Source of the DNA: Bradyrhizobium sp. 1(2017)
Lineage (GTDB): Bacteria; Pseudomonadota; Alphaproteobacteria; Rhizobiales; Xanthobacteraceae
Length of the DNA stretch: 64,000 nucleotides
Assembly: GCF_011602485.2 (NCBI RefSeq)
Contig: NZ_CP050022.2
Location: forward strand, 6,778,001 to 6,842,000
Direction of reading: 5' to 3'
Of this stretch, positions 34,709 to 44,088 are shown piece by piece (the stretch's first letter is position 1; each line of letters begins with the position of its first letter). The position numbers and the translations under genes were made by a program. The notes beneath the pieces were generated by a model. It was not told where the DNA came from. It worked only from the letters and a program-made list of their open reading frames with translations, and did not search any database.

Positions 34709-36442
34709 TCATCCCTTCGCAAGCGGCGAGACAAGATCACTGAATGCCGTGTCGAGAGAGGTCTGAACGTCAATGACGGTCGGGACACGGCTCTTGAATG
34801 CCTCCGCGAAAGCAGACGCGAGTTCATCCGGCCGCTCCACCCTAATCCCGGCGCATCCCATGGCCCTGGCCATCGCTGCATGGTCAAAGTCGGCAAATTC
34901 AGTGGCAAAAGGCCCGCGCGAATGCTTTGACCAACCAAGCGCATGGTTATTGAAGATGACAACCGTGATCGCAACATCGTTCTCGAGCGCCGTCAGCAAC
35001 CCATTCATCGTCATCGCAAAGCCACCGTCACCGCACACGGCGACGACCGTTCGCTCGGGCTGGACCAGCTTGGCTGAGATTGCCGCAGGGATTGCGAAGC
35101 CCATCGGCCCGGCCCCCGCCGCCTGCAGGAAGGTACCGGCGCTCTTGGTCTGGAAAAAATGGGTCATGAAAATGCGGTTCTCGCCGGCATCGCACGTCAC
35201 GACGCCAGTCTCTGGCAGGGCGCGCTGCAGTTCTGCGATGATCCGCTGAGGCGCCACCGGCGACGCATCCGACCGGGAAGCATCGACCACGAAGTAGCCA
35301 TGCTGCTTGCGGTAGGCCGCGACCCGACGTTCGCCGGCTTCACGCGACATTGACGGAAGCGCATTGCGCAACTGATCAAGGATGATTCCGGCCTCGCCCA
35401 GCAAGGCGTGCTCGACCGGGAACGTCCAGGACAAATTGCGCGGCTCGACATCGATCTGGACGAATGTCTGCCGCTCGGGATCGAGAAGTGCCGGATTCTC
35501 GCGCGCGGTGTCGGACGCCGTCATTTTAGAGCCGACAACGATTACAAGATCGGCTTCGGCCACGCAGGCATTCGCCGCGGGCGTGCCGAACGTCCCGAAG
35601 ACGCCAAGCGCAAGCGGATGCGTTTCGGGCAAGCATCCCTTGCCGGACGGTGTCGAGACCACGGGAATGCCGGCCGCCTCGACCAACGCGCGAAGTTCTT
35701 CGAAGGCGCGCCCGATCCGTACGCCGTTGCCCGCGACCAGCACGGGACGCTGGGCGCGACCGATTGCGGATGCGGCGGCTTCGATCCGGCCGGCGGCTTC
35801 CGGCGGAAGTCGCGGAGGAAGATAGGGGCCGGTCTCATAGAGACGTGGCACGCTGTCGGGACCGACCCGTCCGGCAAGTGCAGCAATACTGTAAAGGACG
35901 GCGACGGGACCGCGCTGGCCAGCCAGTGCATGCTTGATGGCGAGTTGCGTTCCGTGAACGGCACTCGCAGGATCGAGCGCCGGAACGACTTCCTTCGTCA
36001 CGCCGGAAAAGCTCCTTCGCGCATCCCAGCTGCCGTATTCGCCAGTCCCAGACTGGTAGGGCGCGTGCAAGGACAGCGCCGGCGTGTCGCTGAAATCAGT
36101 CAGCAGCAGCATCGGTGAACTCGACAGCAGAGCCTCGATCGTACCGATGAGCCCGTTGCCGAGCACCCATGGCCCCTGCCCCAGCACCACGCCGGGCTTT
36201 CCAGTCAGCCGCCCATAGACTTCCGCCATGACACCCGCGAGCGATTCCTCGCGCACGAGCACCGTGCGAATCCGGTTCTGCACTTTCGACAACGCCGAGA
36301 AGATGTGTCCGGTATGACCGCCCGAAATGCCGAATACCATGTCGATCCCCGCCTGCTCCAGGACAAGCGCGATGGCGTCCCCTGTCGGGACTTCCTCTTG
36401 AAGCAAACGCCGGACCGAGGTCGGATTCTTGACTGACTGCAT
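34709..36442 (-). CDS. Thiamine diphosphate-dependent enzyme (acetolactate synthase-like)
   Basis: A 577-residue ThDP enzyme; the ATG at 36442 is preferred (AGGATAG upstream) over a GTG at 36460. Catalytic Glu lies in VLVREESLAGVMAEVYGR. The ThDP motif is GDGGFAMTMNGL ... NNHAL. Family members include acetolactate synthases, benzoylformate-type decarboxylases and glyoxylate carboligases; this one lacks features that would name its substrate. It is the last gene of the 47741-34709 minus-strand operon and 37 bases after the SDR gene. A second such enzyme starts the same operon. Confidence 0.88.
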   Translation of the reverse strand: MQSVKNPTSVRRLLQEEVPTGDAIALVLEQAGIDMVFGISGGHTGHIFSALSKVQNRIRTVLVREESLAGVMAEVYGRLTGKPGVVLGQGPWVLGNGLIGTIEALLSSSPMLLLTDFSDTPALSLHAPYQSGTGEYGSWDARRSFSGVTKEVVPALDPASAVHGTQLAIKHALAGQRGPVAVLYSIAALAGRVGPDSVPRLYETGPYLPPRLPPEAAGRIEAAASAIGRAQRPVLVAGNGVRIGRAFEELRALVEAAGIPVVSTPSGKGCLPETHPLALGVFGTFGTPAANACVAEADLVIVVGSKMTASDTARENPALLDPERQTFVQIDVEPRNLSWTFPVEHALLGEAGIILDQLRNALPSMSREAGERRVAAYRKQHGYFVVDASRSDASPVAPQRIIAELQRALPETGVVTCDAGENRIFMTHFFQTKSAGTFLQAAGAGPMGFAIPAAISAKLVQPERTVVAVCGDGGFAMTMNGLLTALENDVAITVVIFNNHALGWSKHSRGPFATEFADFDHAAMARAMGCAGIRVERPDELASAFAEAFKSRVPTVIDVQTSLDTAFSDLVSPLAKG

Positions 36443-36479
36443 TTTAACTATCCTGAACACACCAGAAATCGGGCTATCA

Positions 36480-37241
36480 TCAGCCCATGAAGAAGCCGCC
36501 GGTCACATCCAGCGTCGCTCCTGTAATGAAACCGGCTTCGTCGGAAGTGAGGAAGGCGACCGTCGCGGCGATGTCGGCGGCGACACCGATGCGGCCAACC
36601 GGGATACGGCTGACATATTCGCGGGTCGCCTCCGCACCCGCGACGGCCTGCATCGGGCTCTCGATACGGCCGGGCGCGATGCAGTTGACGGTGACGCCGG
36701 ATCGCCCGACCTCGGATGCGAGCACGCGCGAAAATCCGATCATCGCGGATTTCGAGGCCGCGTACGCGGAGCCCGCAATGTCGGCGCGGGTGCGGGCGGA
36801 CTGCGAAGAGATATTCACGACACGGCCCCAGCCCTTCTCCTGCATCGCAGGCGTCGCTTCGCGACACAACAGGAACGCACCGGTGATGTTCACGGCGAAG
36901 ACCTTGTTCCAGCTGTCGAGGTCGGTGTCTCGAATGAGGATCTTGCGACCATCCTTCTTCGGCGAAATTCCGGCATTGTTGACGAGAATGTCGAGGGCCC
37001 CGAGCTCTCGCTGCACCCGCGCGACGGTTTCGACGCACCATGCCTCATCGGCTACGTCGCCGATGATAGCAGTCACGGAATGGCCCTTGGCGGAAAGCGC
37101 CTTCGCGCTGGCCTCGACTTCGGGGATCACATCCGTGATCACGACGTGAGCGCCGTCGCGGGCAAGCCGTTCGGCGATCCCGAGCCCGATACCTCGGGCC
37201 GCGCCGGTCACGAGGGCGATGCGTGGAGATGCTGTGCTCAT
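36480..37241 (-). CDS. SDR family NAD(P)-dependent oxidoreductase
   Basis: A 253-residue short-chain dehydrogenase. The cofactor motif is TGAARGIGLGIA (near 12-23), NNAG follows near 89, and the catalytic YAASKSAMIGF gives Tyr and Lys. It ends with the usual GATLDVTGGFFMG. It overlaps the zinc dehydrogenase gene by four bases and precedes the ThDP enzyme. It probably oxidises or reduces a hydroxy/keto intermediate of the operon's substrate. Confidence 0.92.
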   Translation of the reverse strand: MSTASPRIALVTGAARGIGLGIAERLARDGAHVVITDVIPEVEASAKALSAKGHSVTAIIGDVADEAWCVETVARVQRELGALDILVNNAGISPKKDGRKILIRDTDLDSWNKVFAVNITGAFLLCREATPAMQEKGWGRVVNISSQSARTRADIAGSAYAASKSAMIGFSRVLASEVGRSGVTVNCIAPGRIESPMQAVAGAEATREYVSRIPVGRIGVAADIAATVAFLTSDEAGFITGATLDVTGGFFMG

Positions 37242-38299
37242 GACTTGTCCTTTGTGTTAGCGGGTGCCAGCTTCGGCATGACGACAACCTTCGAGGCTTG
37301 CTTGCGAATGGAGAGTTCAAAACCGTGAACCGTTTCCGCGAGCGAAACGCGGTGCGAGATCAGCGGCCGGAATTCTTCTCCGCATTGGGCGAGAAGCTTC
37401 AGCACGGTGACCCACGTTGCGCGCGTCGCGCCGTGAGACCCTCGAAGCTGATGCTTGTTGCGGACGAGATCGGTGAGGCCGATCTCGACCGGCTTCGAAT
37501 GAATGCCCGTGACAGTCAGGACGCCGCCGCGCCGGAGCACGGAGAGACCATCGCGAATGCTGGCGGTCACGCCCGTCGCCTCGAAGACGCGATCGACCTT
37601 GCCGCCGACAATGCGCTGAACTTCGTTCGTAAGTTCGGATACGGCCAGATCAACTGTATCGGAGAAGCCGAGGCTACGAGCCACGTCAAGCCGTACGGGA
37701 TCGTCCTTGCCGACGACGATCACGGTAGAAGCGCCAGCTCGTCGCGCCATCAAGGCGATCGCGAGACCGATCATGCCCACGCCAAGCACGACCACGGTAT
37801 GGCCGAGCTTCACTTCGCCAATTTCGACAGCGCGTGCGCCAACGCACAGAGGTTCGGTCAGAGACGCGAGCTCGAAATCGACATTGTCCGGCAACACGAA
37901 ACATTGACTGGCGGGGGTCGTCACGTGCGTCGCGAAAGCACCGTTCCGGGTGAGCCCGAGCGTCACCTTGCGCTCGCAATGCTCCGGCTGTCCCTCGCGG
38001 CAAGCCTGACAGGTGCCGCACGACATCGAGGGCCATACCGTGACGCGATCACCCTTCGAAATCGACGTTACGCCGGGCGCTGTCTCAACCACCCGGCCGG
38101 CGAACTCATGCCCGATTGTCACGGGCATCAAGGGTTTCATCCACTCATAACCGGAAGTCCATTGATAGACGTGGACGTCGCTGCCGCAGATGCCGCAGGC
38201 TTCGACTTCCACGAGGACCTCGCCCGCCCCGGGGGACGGGATGGGGACTTCGGCCAAAGTAAACCCGGTTTCAGGCGCGGCTTTCTGAACGGCAAGCAT
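37238..38299 (-). CDS. Zinc-dependent alcohol dehydrogenase (MDR family)
   Basis: A 353-residue medium-chain dehydrogenase. The catalytic zinc ligand is in CGICGSDVH, GHEF supplies the next ligands, and the structural zinc Cys set CGTCQACREGQPEHC (C-x2-C-x2-C-x7-C) is complete. The Rossmann motif is VLGVGMIGLAIAL. The closest pattern is L-threonine/sorbitol dehydrogenase-like, so it likely oxidises a polyol or hydroxy acid with NAD. It starts 11 bases after the tctA-like gene and overlaps the SDR gene. Confidence 0.92.
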   Translation of the reverse strand: MLAVQKAAPETGFTLAEVPIPSPGAGEVLVEVEACGICGSDVHVYQWTSGYEWMKPLMPVTIGHEFAGRVVETAPGVTSISKGDRVTVWPSMSCGTCQACREGQPEHCERKVTLGLTRNGAFATHVTTPASQCFVLPDNVDFELASLTEPLCVGARAVEIGEVKLGHTVVVLGVGMIGLAIALMARRAGASTVIVVGKDDPVRLDVARSLGFSDTVDLAVSELTNEVQRIVGGKVDRVFEATGVTASIRDGLSVLRRGGVLTVTGIHSKPVEIGLTDLVRNKHQLRGSHGATRATWVTVLKLLAQCGEEFRPLISHRVSLAETVHGFELSIRKQASKVVVMPKLAPANTKDKS

Positions 38300-38310
38300 C
38301 GGTAACTCCG

Positions 38311-39807
38311 TTAGTCGTCATGAGTGTAGCGGCGGCCCAGGCCGGCGATGCCGGTCCCCAGCAGAGCCAGCCCGAGCGCAACCAGCGAAAGCGCGATCGG
38401 GCGTTCCCAAAGACCGCCCAAAAAGTCGCCGTCGGTGATCAGAAGAAGTTGGCGCAACGACCGCTCGAAGGTCGGCCCGAGCACAAAGGCCAGGATTAGC
38501 GGCGACAGATCGTAATCCGCGCGGCGGAACATGTAGCCGGCGAAGCCAAACATGACGGTGAGGCCAATGTCGAAGGTCGACAGGTTGGTCGAATAGACCC
38601 CGATGACACAAACACAAAGAATCATGGTGGCGAGATAGGCGCGCGGGATATCGAGCGCGCGCACAAACAGTCCGATCAACGGCACGTTCAGCAGGACGAG
38701 AATGACGTTACCCAAATACATGCTGGCGATCACGCCCCAGAACACTTCCGGATGCTGCGTCATGATCAGCGGACCAGGAACCACCCCATGGATCAGAAAG
38801 GCACCAAGCAGCAGTGCCGTCACAGCGTTCGACGGTATGCCAAGGGTGAGCAGGGGGACGAAAGCACCGGCCGTACCGGAATTGTTGGCCGATTCCGGCC
38901 CGGCGACACCCGCAATAGCCCCCTTGCCGAATTGCTCGGGATGTTTCGAGAGCCGACGCTCCACCGCATAGGACAGGAATGAGGCGAGCACCGCGCCACC
39001 GCCCGGCAGAAGTCCGACAACGAAGCCCAGGACCGAACCGCGCGCGATCGGAGCAACGCTCGCACGCACCTCTTCCCTGTTGGGCAGAAAGGCCAGTAGA
39101 CGGCTCGGCGGCGCCATGACACTGGCAGAATCTTCTCTCGTTCGTGCGAGCATCAGGATTTCCGAGATGCCAAAGAGGCCGATGGCAAGCGGCGCGACGT
39201 TCACGCCGTCGATCAAATCCGGAAGACCGAACGTCAGGCGCGCTTCGTTGGTGATGGGGTCCAGCCCGATCGTCCCGAGCGCGAGTCCGATTGATGCCAT
39301 TAGCAACGCCTTCAATACTCCCGACTGGGCGAAGAACATGATGAGGCAGAGGCCGGCAAACATCATCGCCGCATACTCACCCGGCCCGAAAGACAGCACG
39401 ACCCGGGCGAGAAGCGGCGACAGGAAAGTGATACCGAGGATTCCGAACGTGCCGGCGATGAACGAGCCGATCGCCGCAATGCCGAGGGCAGCGCCGGCGC
39501 GTCCCTTTCGGGCCATCTCGTAACCGTCGAGACATGTCACGACCGACGACGCCTCGCCCGGTATGCGCATCAGAACCGACGTGATAGTGCCGCCGTAGGC
39601 GACGCCGTAATAAATGCCGGACAGCAGGATGATCGCGCCGGTTACGTCCATGCGGAGCGAGATCGGCAGCAGCAGCGCGATGGTCGTGGTCGGCCCCAAT
39701 CCCGGCAGCACGCCGACGATCGTGCCCAGGAACGCGCCGAGCAGGCAGAGCAGAAGATTGTCAACGGTCATCAGGACGCTGAAGCCGTGAAGAAGTCCGT
39801 CCAGCAT
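38311..39807 (-). CDS. tctA: Tripartite tricarboxylate transporter permease, large subunit
   Basis: A 498-residue membrane protein with the TctA signature GTIVGVLPGLGPTTTIALLLP near residues 28-48 and many hydrophobic helices. A second inverted copy of the pattern occurs later (GFVVGLLPGGGAVLASFLSYA). With the genes at 39812 (TctB-type) and 40297 (TctC-type) it forms a secondary importer driven by an ion gradient and fed by a periplasmic binding protein. The ligand is unknown; related systems carry citrate, tartrate or aromatic acids. Confidence 0.93.
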   Translation of the reverse strand: MLDGLLHGFSVLMTVDNLLLCLLGAFLGTIVGVLPGLGPTTTIALLLPISLRMDVTGAIILLSGIYYGVAYGGTITSVLMRIPGEASSVVTCLDGYEMARKGRAGAALGIAAIGSFIAGTFGILGITFLSPLLARVVLSFGPGEYAAMMFAGLCLIMFFAQSGVLKALLMASIGLALGTIGLDPITNEARLTFGLPDLIDGVNVAPLAIGLFGISEILMLARTREDSASVMAPPSRLLAFLPNREEVRASVAPIARGSVLGFVVGLLPGGGAVLASFLSYAVERRLSKHPEQFGKGAIAGVAGPESANNSGTAGAFVPLLTLGIPSNAVTALLLGAFLIHGVVPGPLIMTQHPEVFWGVIASMYLGNVILVLLNVPLIGLFVRALDIPRAYLATMILCVCVIGVYSTNLSTFDIGLTVMFGFAGYMFRRADYDLSPLILAFVLGPTFERSLRQLLLITDGDFLGGLWERPIALSLVALGLALLGTGIAGLGRRYTHDD

Positions 39808-39811
39808 GACT

Positions 39812-40285
39812 TCAGAGAACTCCCAGCGCCTTCAGAGCGACTTCGGCCGGCCCGGCAGGGAACTGCACCTGCAGCGCCGTTCCAAACGAAAGCACGATCG
39901 TTGCGACCAGCAGAAATGAATAGATCAGTGACGCCAGCCAGGAGCGATCTTCGGCGAAGCGCATGATGACCCCGGTGGCAATCAGTGCCGGGATCACGAA
40001 GCCGAGGAACGGCACGGCGATCGCGAACAGGATCGCCACAATGCTGTAGACGGCGAATGCGCGAGGCGTTTCGTTTCCAGTTTCCGCTGCTCCGCCCCGA
40101 GCGGGAGCGAGGCTGACGAGCACCGCCAGCACAACAACGAAGCCCAGCGCGACCTTGGGCAGCAGCCCGGAACCAGGGCCGTCGTCAGTGTAAAGGTCGA
40201 GGTGACGTGCTGCGAACCAGCCCGCCGCGCCGAGCGCGGCAAGGAATAGCGGGATCGCGCGAGCGCGAAGGGCAGACCCGGACAT
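39812..40285 (-). CDS. tctB: Tripartite tricarboxylate transporter small subunit
   Basis: A 157-residue membrane protein. The ATG at 40285 was chosen; a TTG at 40300 in frame would overlap the tctC stop. It has four predicted helices (for example IPLFLAALGAAGWFAA, SIVAILFAIAVPFLGF) in the usual TctB order. It lies four bases from the tctA-like gene and 11 from the tctC-like gene. It is poorly conserved in sequence and named mainly from position and topology. Confidence 0.88.
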   Translation of the reverse strand: MSGSALRARAIPLFLAALGAAGWFAARHLDLYTDDGPGSGLLPKVALGFVVVLAVLVSLAPARGGAAETGNETPRAFAVYSIVAILFAIAVPFLGFVIPALIATGVIMRFAEDRSWLASLIYSFLLVATIVLSFGTALQVQFPAGPAEVALKALGVL

Positions 40286-40296
40286 GCGTGTCTCTC

Positions 40297-41247
40297 TCAA
40301 CGCTTCTTCGCGAGCCCGGTCTCTGCGAGACTCTTGCTCATCTCGTCAAAGCCCTTCTTGAGAAAGCCGCGGTACTCGTCCCCGCTCATATAGGCCATCG
40401 ACATGCCGAGTTGCTCGTACGACTTCGCGACCTCTGGCGAGGCGGCGGCCTTCTCAAAGGCGGTACGCAAGGTTTTGAGCTTGTCCGGATCGATGCCCTT
40501 GGGTCCGCCGAGACCGATCCATGAATCGATCGACACGCCGTGACCGAGATCGAGCAATGTCGGCACATCGGGCAGCTCGCTCCAGCGCACCGGGCTCGCC
40601 GACGCGAGCAGCCGCAGCTTTCCAGCCTGGATCAATGGAAGCATTTCGGTCGGTGTCTGCACCACGGCATCGATGTGGCCACCGAGAACGGCAGTCACCG
40701 ACTCGGCACCCGACGGATACGGCACGAAGCGGAAGCGTGCGCCGGTCTTTTTGCCCAGCTCCAGCAATGCCAGATTGTTGGGAGGACCGGACGCACTGAA
40801 CGTCACCGGCTTCGACTTTCCGGCCTTGATCAGATCGTCGATCGAGCGGACCGGCGAGGCCTCATTGACCACGATGCCGTAACGGAAGCGGCCAAACCCG
40901 CCGACATAGTCGAAATCGTCGATCGCATATGTCACGTCGATCATATGCGGGTTGATCGCCATGGGGGCGAAGCTGGTCACGCCGATCGTGTAGCCATCGG
41001 GCTTCTGTGCGGCGATGAAGGTCGGACCCGTCGTCCCCTGCCCGCCCGGCCGGTTCACGATCTGGACCGGAACGTTGAGGATCTTCGCCGCTTCCGCCGC
41101 CAGCGCGCGGACGGTGACGTCAGTCACTCCGCCCGCACCATAATTGACGACGAGCGTGATCTCACGCTCCGGCCAGCTCTCAGCCATGGCGGGCGAGATC
41201 AACCCAACCGCTGCAAGAAGTCCTGCCACAACTAATTTCACCTGCAT
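40297..41247 (-). CDS. tctC: Tripartite tricarboxylate transporter substrate-binding protein
   Basis: A 316-residue periplasmic binding protein of the Bug/TctC family. The signal peptide is VVAGLLAAVGLISPAMA, followed by the family-typical WPEREITLVVNYGAGGVTD and NRPGGQGTTGPTFIA. It is the first gene of the tctCBA set and follows the LIV-type binding protein after 105 bases. Ligands of such proteins are usually carboxylates. Confidence 0.92.
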   Translation of the reverse strand: MQVKLVVAGLLAAVGLISPAMAESWPEREITLVVNYGAGGVTDVTVRALAAEAAKILNVPVQIVNRPGGQGTTGPTFIAAQKPDGYTIGVTSFAPMAINPHMIDVTYAIDDFDYVGGFGRFRYGIVVNEASPVRSIDDLIKAGKSKPVTFSASGPPNNLALLELGKKTGARFRFVPYPSGAESVTAVLGGHIDAVVQTPTEMLPLIQAGKLRLLASASPVRWSELPDVPTLLDLGHGVSIDSWIGLGGPKGIDPDKLKTLRTAFEKAAASPEVAKSYEQLGMSMAYMSGDEYRGFLKKGFDEMSKSLAETGLAKKR

Positions 41248-41352
41248 TCCCCACTGATCATTTTGCTTGTCCGAGACAATTCTCGTTTCGATCGATACGT
41301 TGCCAAGCCCGGCTATGCCGCCAGGCTCGACAGATCGATTGCGTCCGGCTTC

Positions 41353-42630
41353 TTACTGACCGACGTTGGCGCGCTGGCCCCAATCGGGCAGCGGCATCGT
41401 GATCTTCTTCGCGATGCCGAACGGCTCAGGTCCGATCGACTGGATCTGCTTGTTCTGCCATTGATCGTAGGTCGGGAAGGCTCGCGTGTTGTTCTGCGTC
41501 TTGGGATCGAACTTCAAACCCCAGCCGACAATCGACGACCCAATTGGCTTGTCCTGAGCGAGCGCGGCTTCGCGGATCTTCTCGGTGTCCATGCCGCCGG
41601 CCGCCGGCAGGATGTCGTTGAGCACGGTGTACATCGCATTGAAGCCCATGCCCGAATGTGCCGAAGGCTTCCGGCCCTCGAACATCTTCGGATATTCTTC
41701 ATGGAAGCGCTTGAAGAGCGCCGCGGTATCCGGCTGCAGGGCGTCCGGATTGATATAGACCGACGTACCGGTGTTGAGGATGCCGTTGACATCGTCGCCC
41801 AGCGCATCGGCGAAGTCGCCGACATTGTGACCACCGCCGTTGCCGATCATCGCCTTCAGCTTGAGCCCGGCTTCGCGGGCCTGGCGCCAGAAAAGGATGG
41901 CGTCGGGTGTGTATTGCTCGGCGATCAGAATATCGACCTCCAGCGATTTGTAGCGCTGGACCATCGACGAGAGATCGTTGGTCTTGAAATCGTAGGAGCT
42001 GTGATCGACGAGATTGATGCCCTTCTCCGTGAGGTACGCCTTTGCGCCAGCGCCGACGGCGGTGCCGTTATTTGAGTTCTCCGTGAGAATGGCCACCTTG
42101 GCGTTCGCAGCCGTGAGGCCGACGCCCGGGATCACCTTCTCGACGACGTATTCGGCGCACTTCCGCCCGAGCTCCGTCGAGGGATAGATGAAGCGGAAGA
42201 GGTATTTGAAGCCGCGGCTGGTGATGTCGTCGGCGACCGCGCCCTGCTCGAAATAGACGACCTTGTTGCGCTCGGCGACCTGGCTTGCCGCGAACGAGAT
42301 CGCACTGGCGTAGGAGCCGATAATCACCTTGACGCGATCGCTGGTGATCAGCCGCTGCGCCTGCGACGTGGCCTCGGTCGAGCCGGGAACGTCAACCTGG
42401 GCGAACTCGACCGGTGCGCCGAACACGCCGCCCTTGGCGTTGACGAAGCTCTGGGCAAGCTGGAAGCCGCGCAACACGTCGTTGCCCAATGAGGCAAGCG
42501 GCCCCGACAGCGGCAGCAGCACACCGATTTTGGCGGGCGAGGCCGCTTGAGCCGTGCGAATGGCGGGCGCGGCCAAGGTGAGTGCACCAGCGCCGGTCAG
42601 GCTGACGAAGTGGCGTCGTGAAATAGTCAT
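41353..42630 (-). CDS. LIV-type ABC transporter substrate-binding protein
   Basis: A 425-residue Peripla_BP_6 protein. The N-terminus (SRRHFVSLTGAGALTLAAPA) is a Tat-like signal. Then comes KIGVLLPLSGPLASLG. Its start overlaps the livF stop in ATGA, so it belongs to the complete LIV importer encoded from 45985 to 41353. This is the only binding protein in the window with its transporter alongside. Confidence 0.93.
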   Translation of the reverse strand: MTISRRHFVSLTGAGALTLAAPAIRTAQAASPAKIGVLLPLSGPLASLGNDVLRGFQLAQSFVNAKGGVFGAPVEFAQVDVPGSTEATSQAQRLITSDRVKVIIGSYASAISFAASQVAERNKVVYFEQGAVADDITSRGFKYLFRFIYPSTELGRKCAEYVVEKVIPGVGLTAANAKVAILTENSNNGTAVGAGAKAYLTEKGINLVDHSSYDFKTNDLSSMVQRYKSLEVDILIAEQYTPDAILFWRQAREAGLKLKAMIGNGGGHNVGDFADALGDDVNGILNTGTSVYINPDALQPDTAALFKRFHEEYPKMFEGRKPSAHSGMGFNAMYTVLNDILPAAGGMDTEKIREAALAQDKPIGSSIVGWGLKFDPKTQNNTRAFPTYDQWQNKQIQSIGPEPFGIAKKITMPLPDWGQRANVGQ

Positions 42631-43361
42631 AGGCTCGCTTCCTCCTTTTCGTGCAGGCCGATGCCGAGATAGGCTCGCCTGACATCTTCGTTATTGATGA
42701 GTTCTTGCCCTGTACCGCTGACGACGACGCGCCCGCCGGCAATGACGTAGGCGCGATCCGCAGCGCGCAGCGCCTGCGTCACGTTCTGCTCCACAATGAC
42801 CAGCGTGAGGCCGGTACCGCGAATCTGGCCGAGGGCTTCGTAGACGCGCTTGACGGCGATGGGCGCGAGGCCGAGCGAAACTTCGTCGAGCAGCAGCAGG
42901 TCCGGCATTGCCATCAGTCCGCGCCCGATCGCGCACATCTGCTGCTGGCCGCCCGACAGCGTTCCTGCAAGCTGTGCCTCGCGCTCCCTGAGGAACGGAA
43001 ACAGCTCGTAGATGGTGCCCAGATTCTCGTTCATCCGCGCCCGCGCGCGCGTGGTGTAGGCGCCGATCTCGAGATTGCGGCGTACGTTCATCCGGGGAAA
43101 CAGCCGCCGCCCCTCGGGCACCATGACAAGCCCGCTTTCGACCGCGCGGTGCGCCGGAAGGCCGCCGATCTCTTGTCCCTTGAAGGTGGCATTGCCTGCA
43201 CTCGGCTTGATCAGCCCCGCAAGGGTTCGGAGCAGCGTTGTCTTGCCGACGCCGTTGGCGCCGACAATGGCAACGACCTCGCCCTTCTCGACATCGAGAT
43301 CGACGCCATGAAGGACCTCCGAATCGCCGTACCCGGCGTGAAGATTCCGAACGCTAAGCAT
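42627..43361 (-). CDS. livF: ABC transporter ATP-binding protein (LivF)
   Basis: A 244-residue ATPase. The start at 43361 (MLSVRN) was chosen because the upstream frame lies in livG. Walker A is GANGVGKTT, the signature LSGGQQQM and Walker B LLLDEVSLGL, followed by the LIV-type VEQN sequence. It overlaps livG by eight bases and the binding-protein gene by four. It powers the importer together with the LivG subunit. Confidence 0.93.
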   Translation of the reverse strand: MLSVRNLHAGYGDSEVLHGVDLDVEKGEVVAIVGANGVGKTTLLRTLAGLIKPSAGNATFKGQEIGGLPAHRAVESGLVMVPEGRRLFPRMNVRRNLEIGAYTTRARARMNENLGTIYELFPFLREREAQLAGTLSGGQQQMCAIGRGLMAMPDLLLLDEVSLGLAPIAVKRVYEALGQIRGTGLTLVIVEQNVTQALRAADRAYVIAGGRVVVSGTGQELINNEDVRRAYLGIGLHEKEEASL

Positions 43362-44088
43362 CCACCGCCTCCGGAACGTCGTCACCGAGATAGGCGCGAA
43401 TGACCGCGGGATCGTCGACCACCGCGCGAGGCTCGCCATCCGCAATCTTGCGGCCGGCGTCGAGCACGATCAGGCGATCGGAGATGGCCATGACGGCTTC
43501 CATGTTGTGCTCGACGAGCAGGATCGTCACGCCTTCGTCGCGCACGCGTCGAATCAGGTCGAGCATGCGGCTGACTTCAGCGTGATTCAGGCCTGCCATG
43601 ACTTCGTCGAGCAAGAGCAGCTTCGGTCGCGTCCCGAGAGCCCGCCCGACTTCGAGGCGCTTCTTCTGAGCATTCGTCAGCGTTGGGATGAGAACGTGTT
43701 CCCGACCGCCAAGGCCAACACGCTCGGCGACGATATGAGCCTCGCGTTCGCTCGCTGTGACATCCGCGCCGTGAAGGAACGCAGCCGTCATGATGGTCTC
43801 GGCGACCGTCATCGTTGTGAACGGTTGCGGGATCTGGAACGTGCGTGCCAGACCACGGCGGCAGATTTCAGCCGCGCTGAGGCCAACGATGGAATGACCG
43901 TCGAAAACGACATCGCCTGCTTCCGGACGCATCGCACCGGCGATGACGTTGAAGAGCGTCGTTTTGCCGGCGCCATTAGGGCCAATCAAACCAACGATCT
44001 CGCCGGCTTCGACCCGCAAATCGACTTCGCCGACGGCGACGAGCCCGCCGAATTTCTTGGTGACGGTGCGGACGTCCAGCAAGCTCAT
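43354..44088 (-). CDS. livG: ABC transporter ATP-binding protein (LivG)
   Basis: A 244-residue ATPase starting at the ATG in ATGA overlapping livM (44088). Walker A is GPNGAGKTT, FQIPQPF marks the LivG type, Walker B is LLLLDEVMAGL and the H loop is EHNM. The signature region reads LTNAQKKRLE rather than LS-GQ, a variant that keeps the following RLEVGRAL; it may be normal in this subgroup. Confidence 0.93.
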   Translation of the reverse strand: MSLLDVRTVTKKFGGLVAVGEVDLRVEAGEIVGLIGPNGAGKTTLFNVIAGAMRPEAGDVVFDGHSIVGLSAAEICRRGLARTFQIPQPFTTMTVAETIMTAAFLHGADVTASEREAHIVAERVGLGGREHVLIPTLTNAQKKRLEVGRALGTRPKLLLLDEVMAGLNHAEVSRMLDLIRRVRDEGVTILLVEHNMEAVMAISDRLIVLDAGRKIADGEPRAVVDDPAVIRAYLGDDVPEAVDA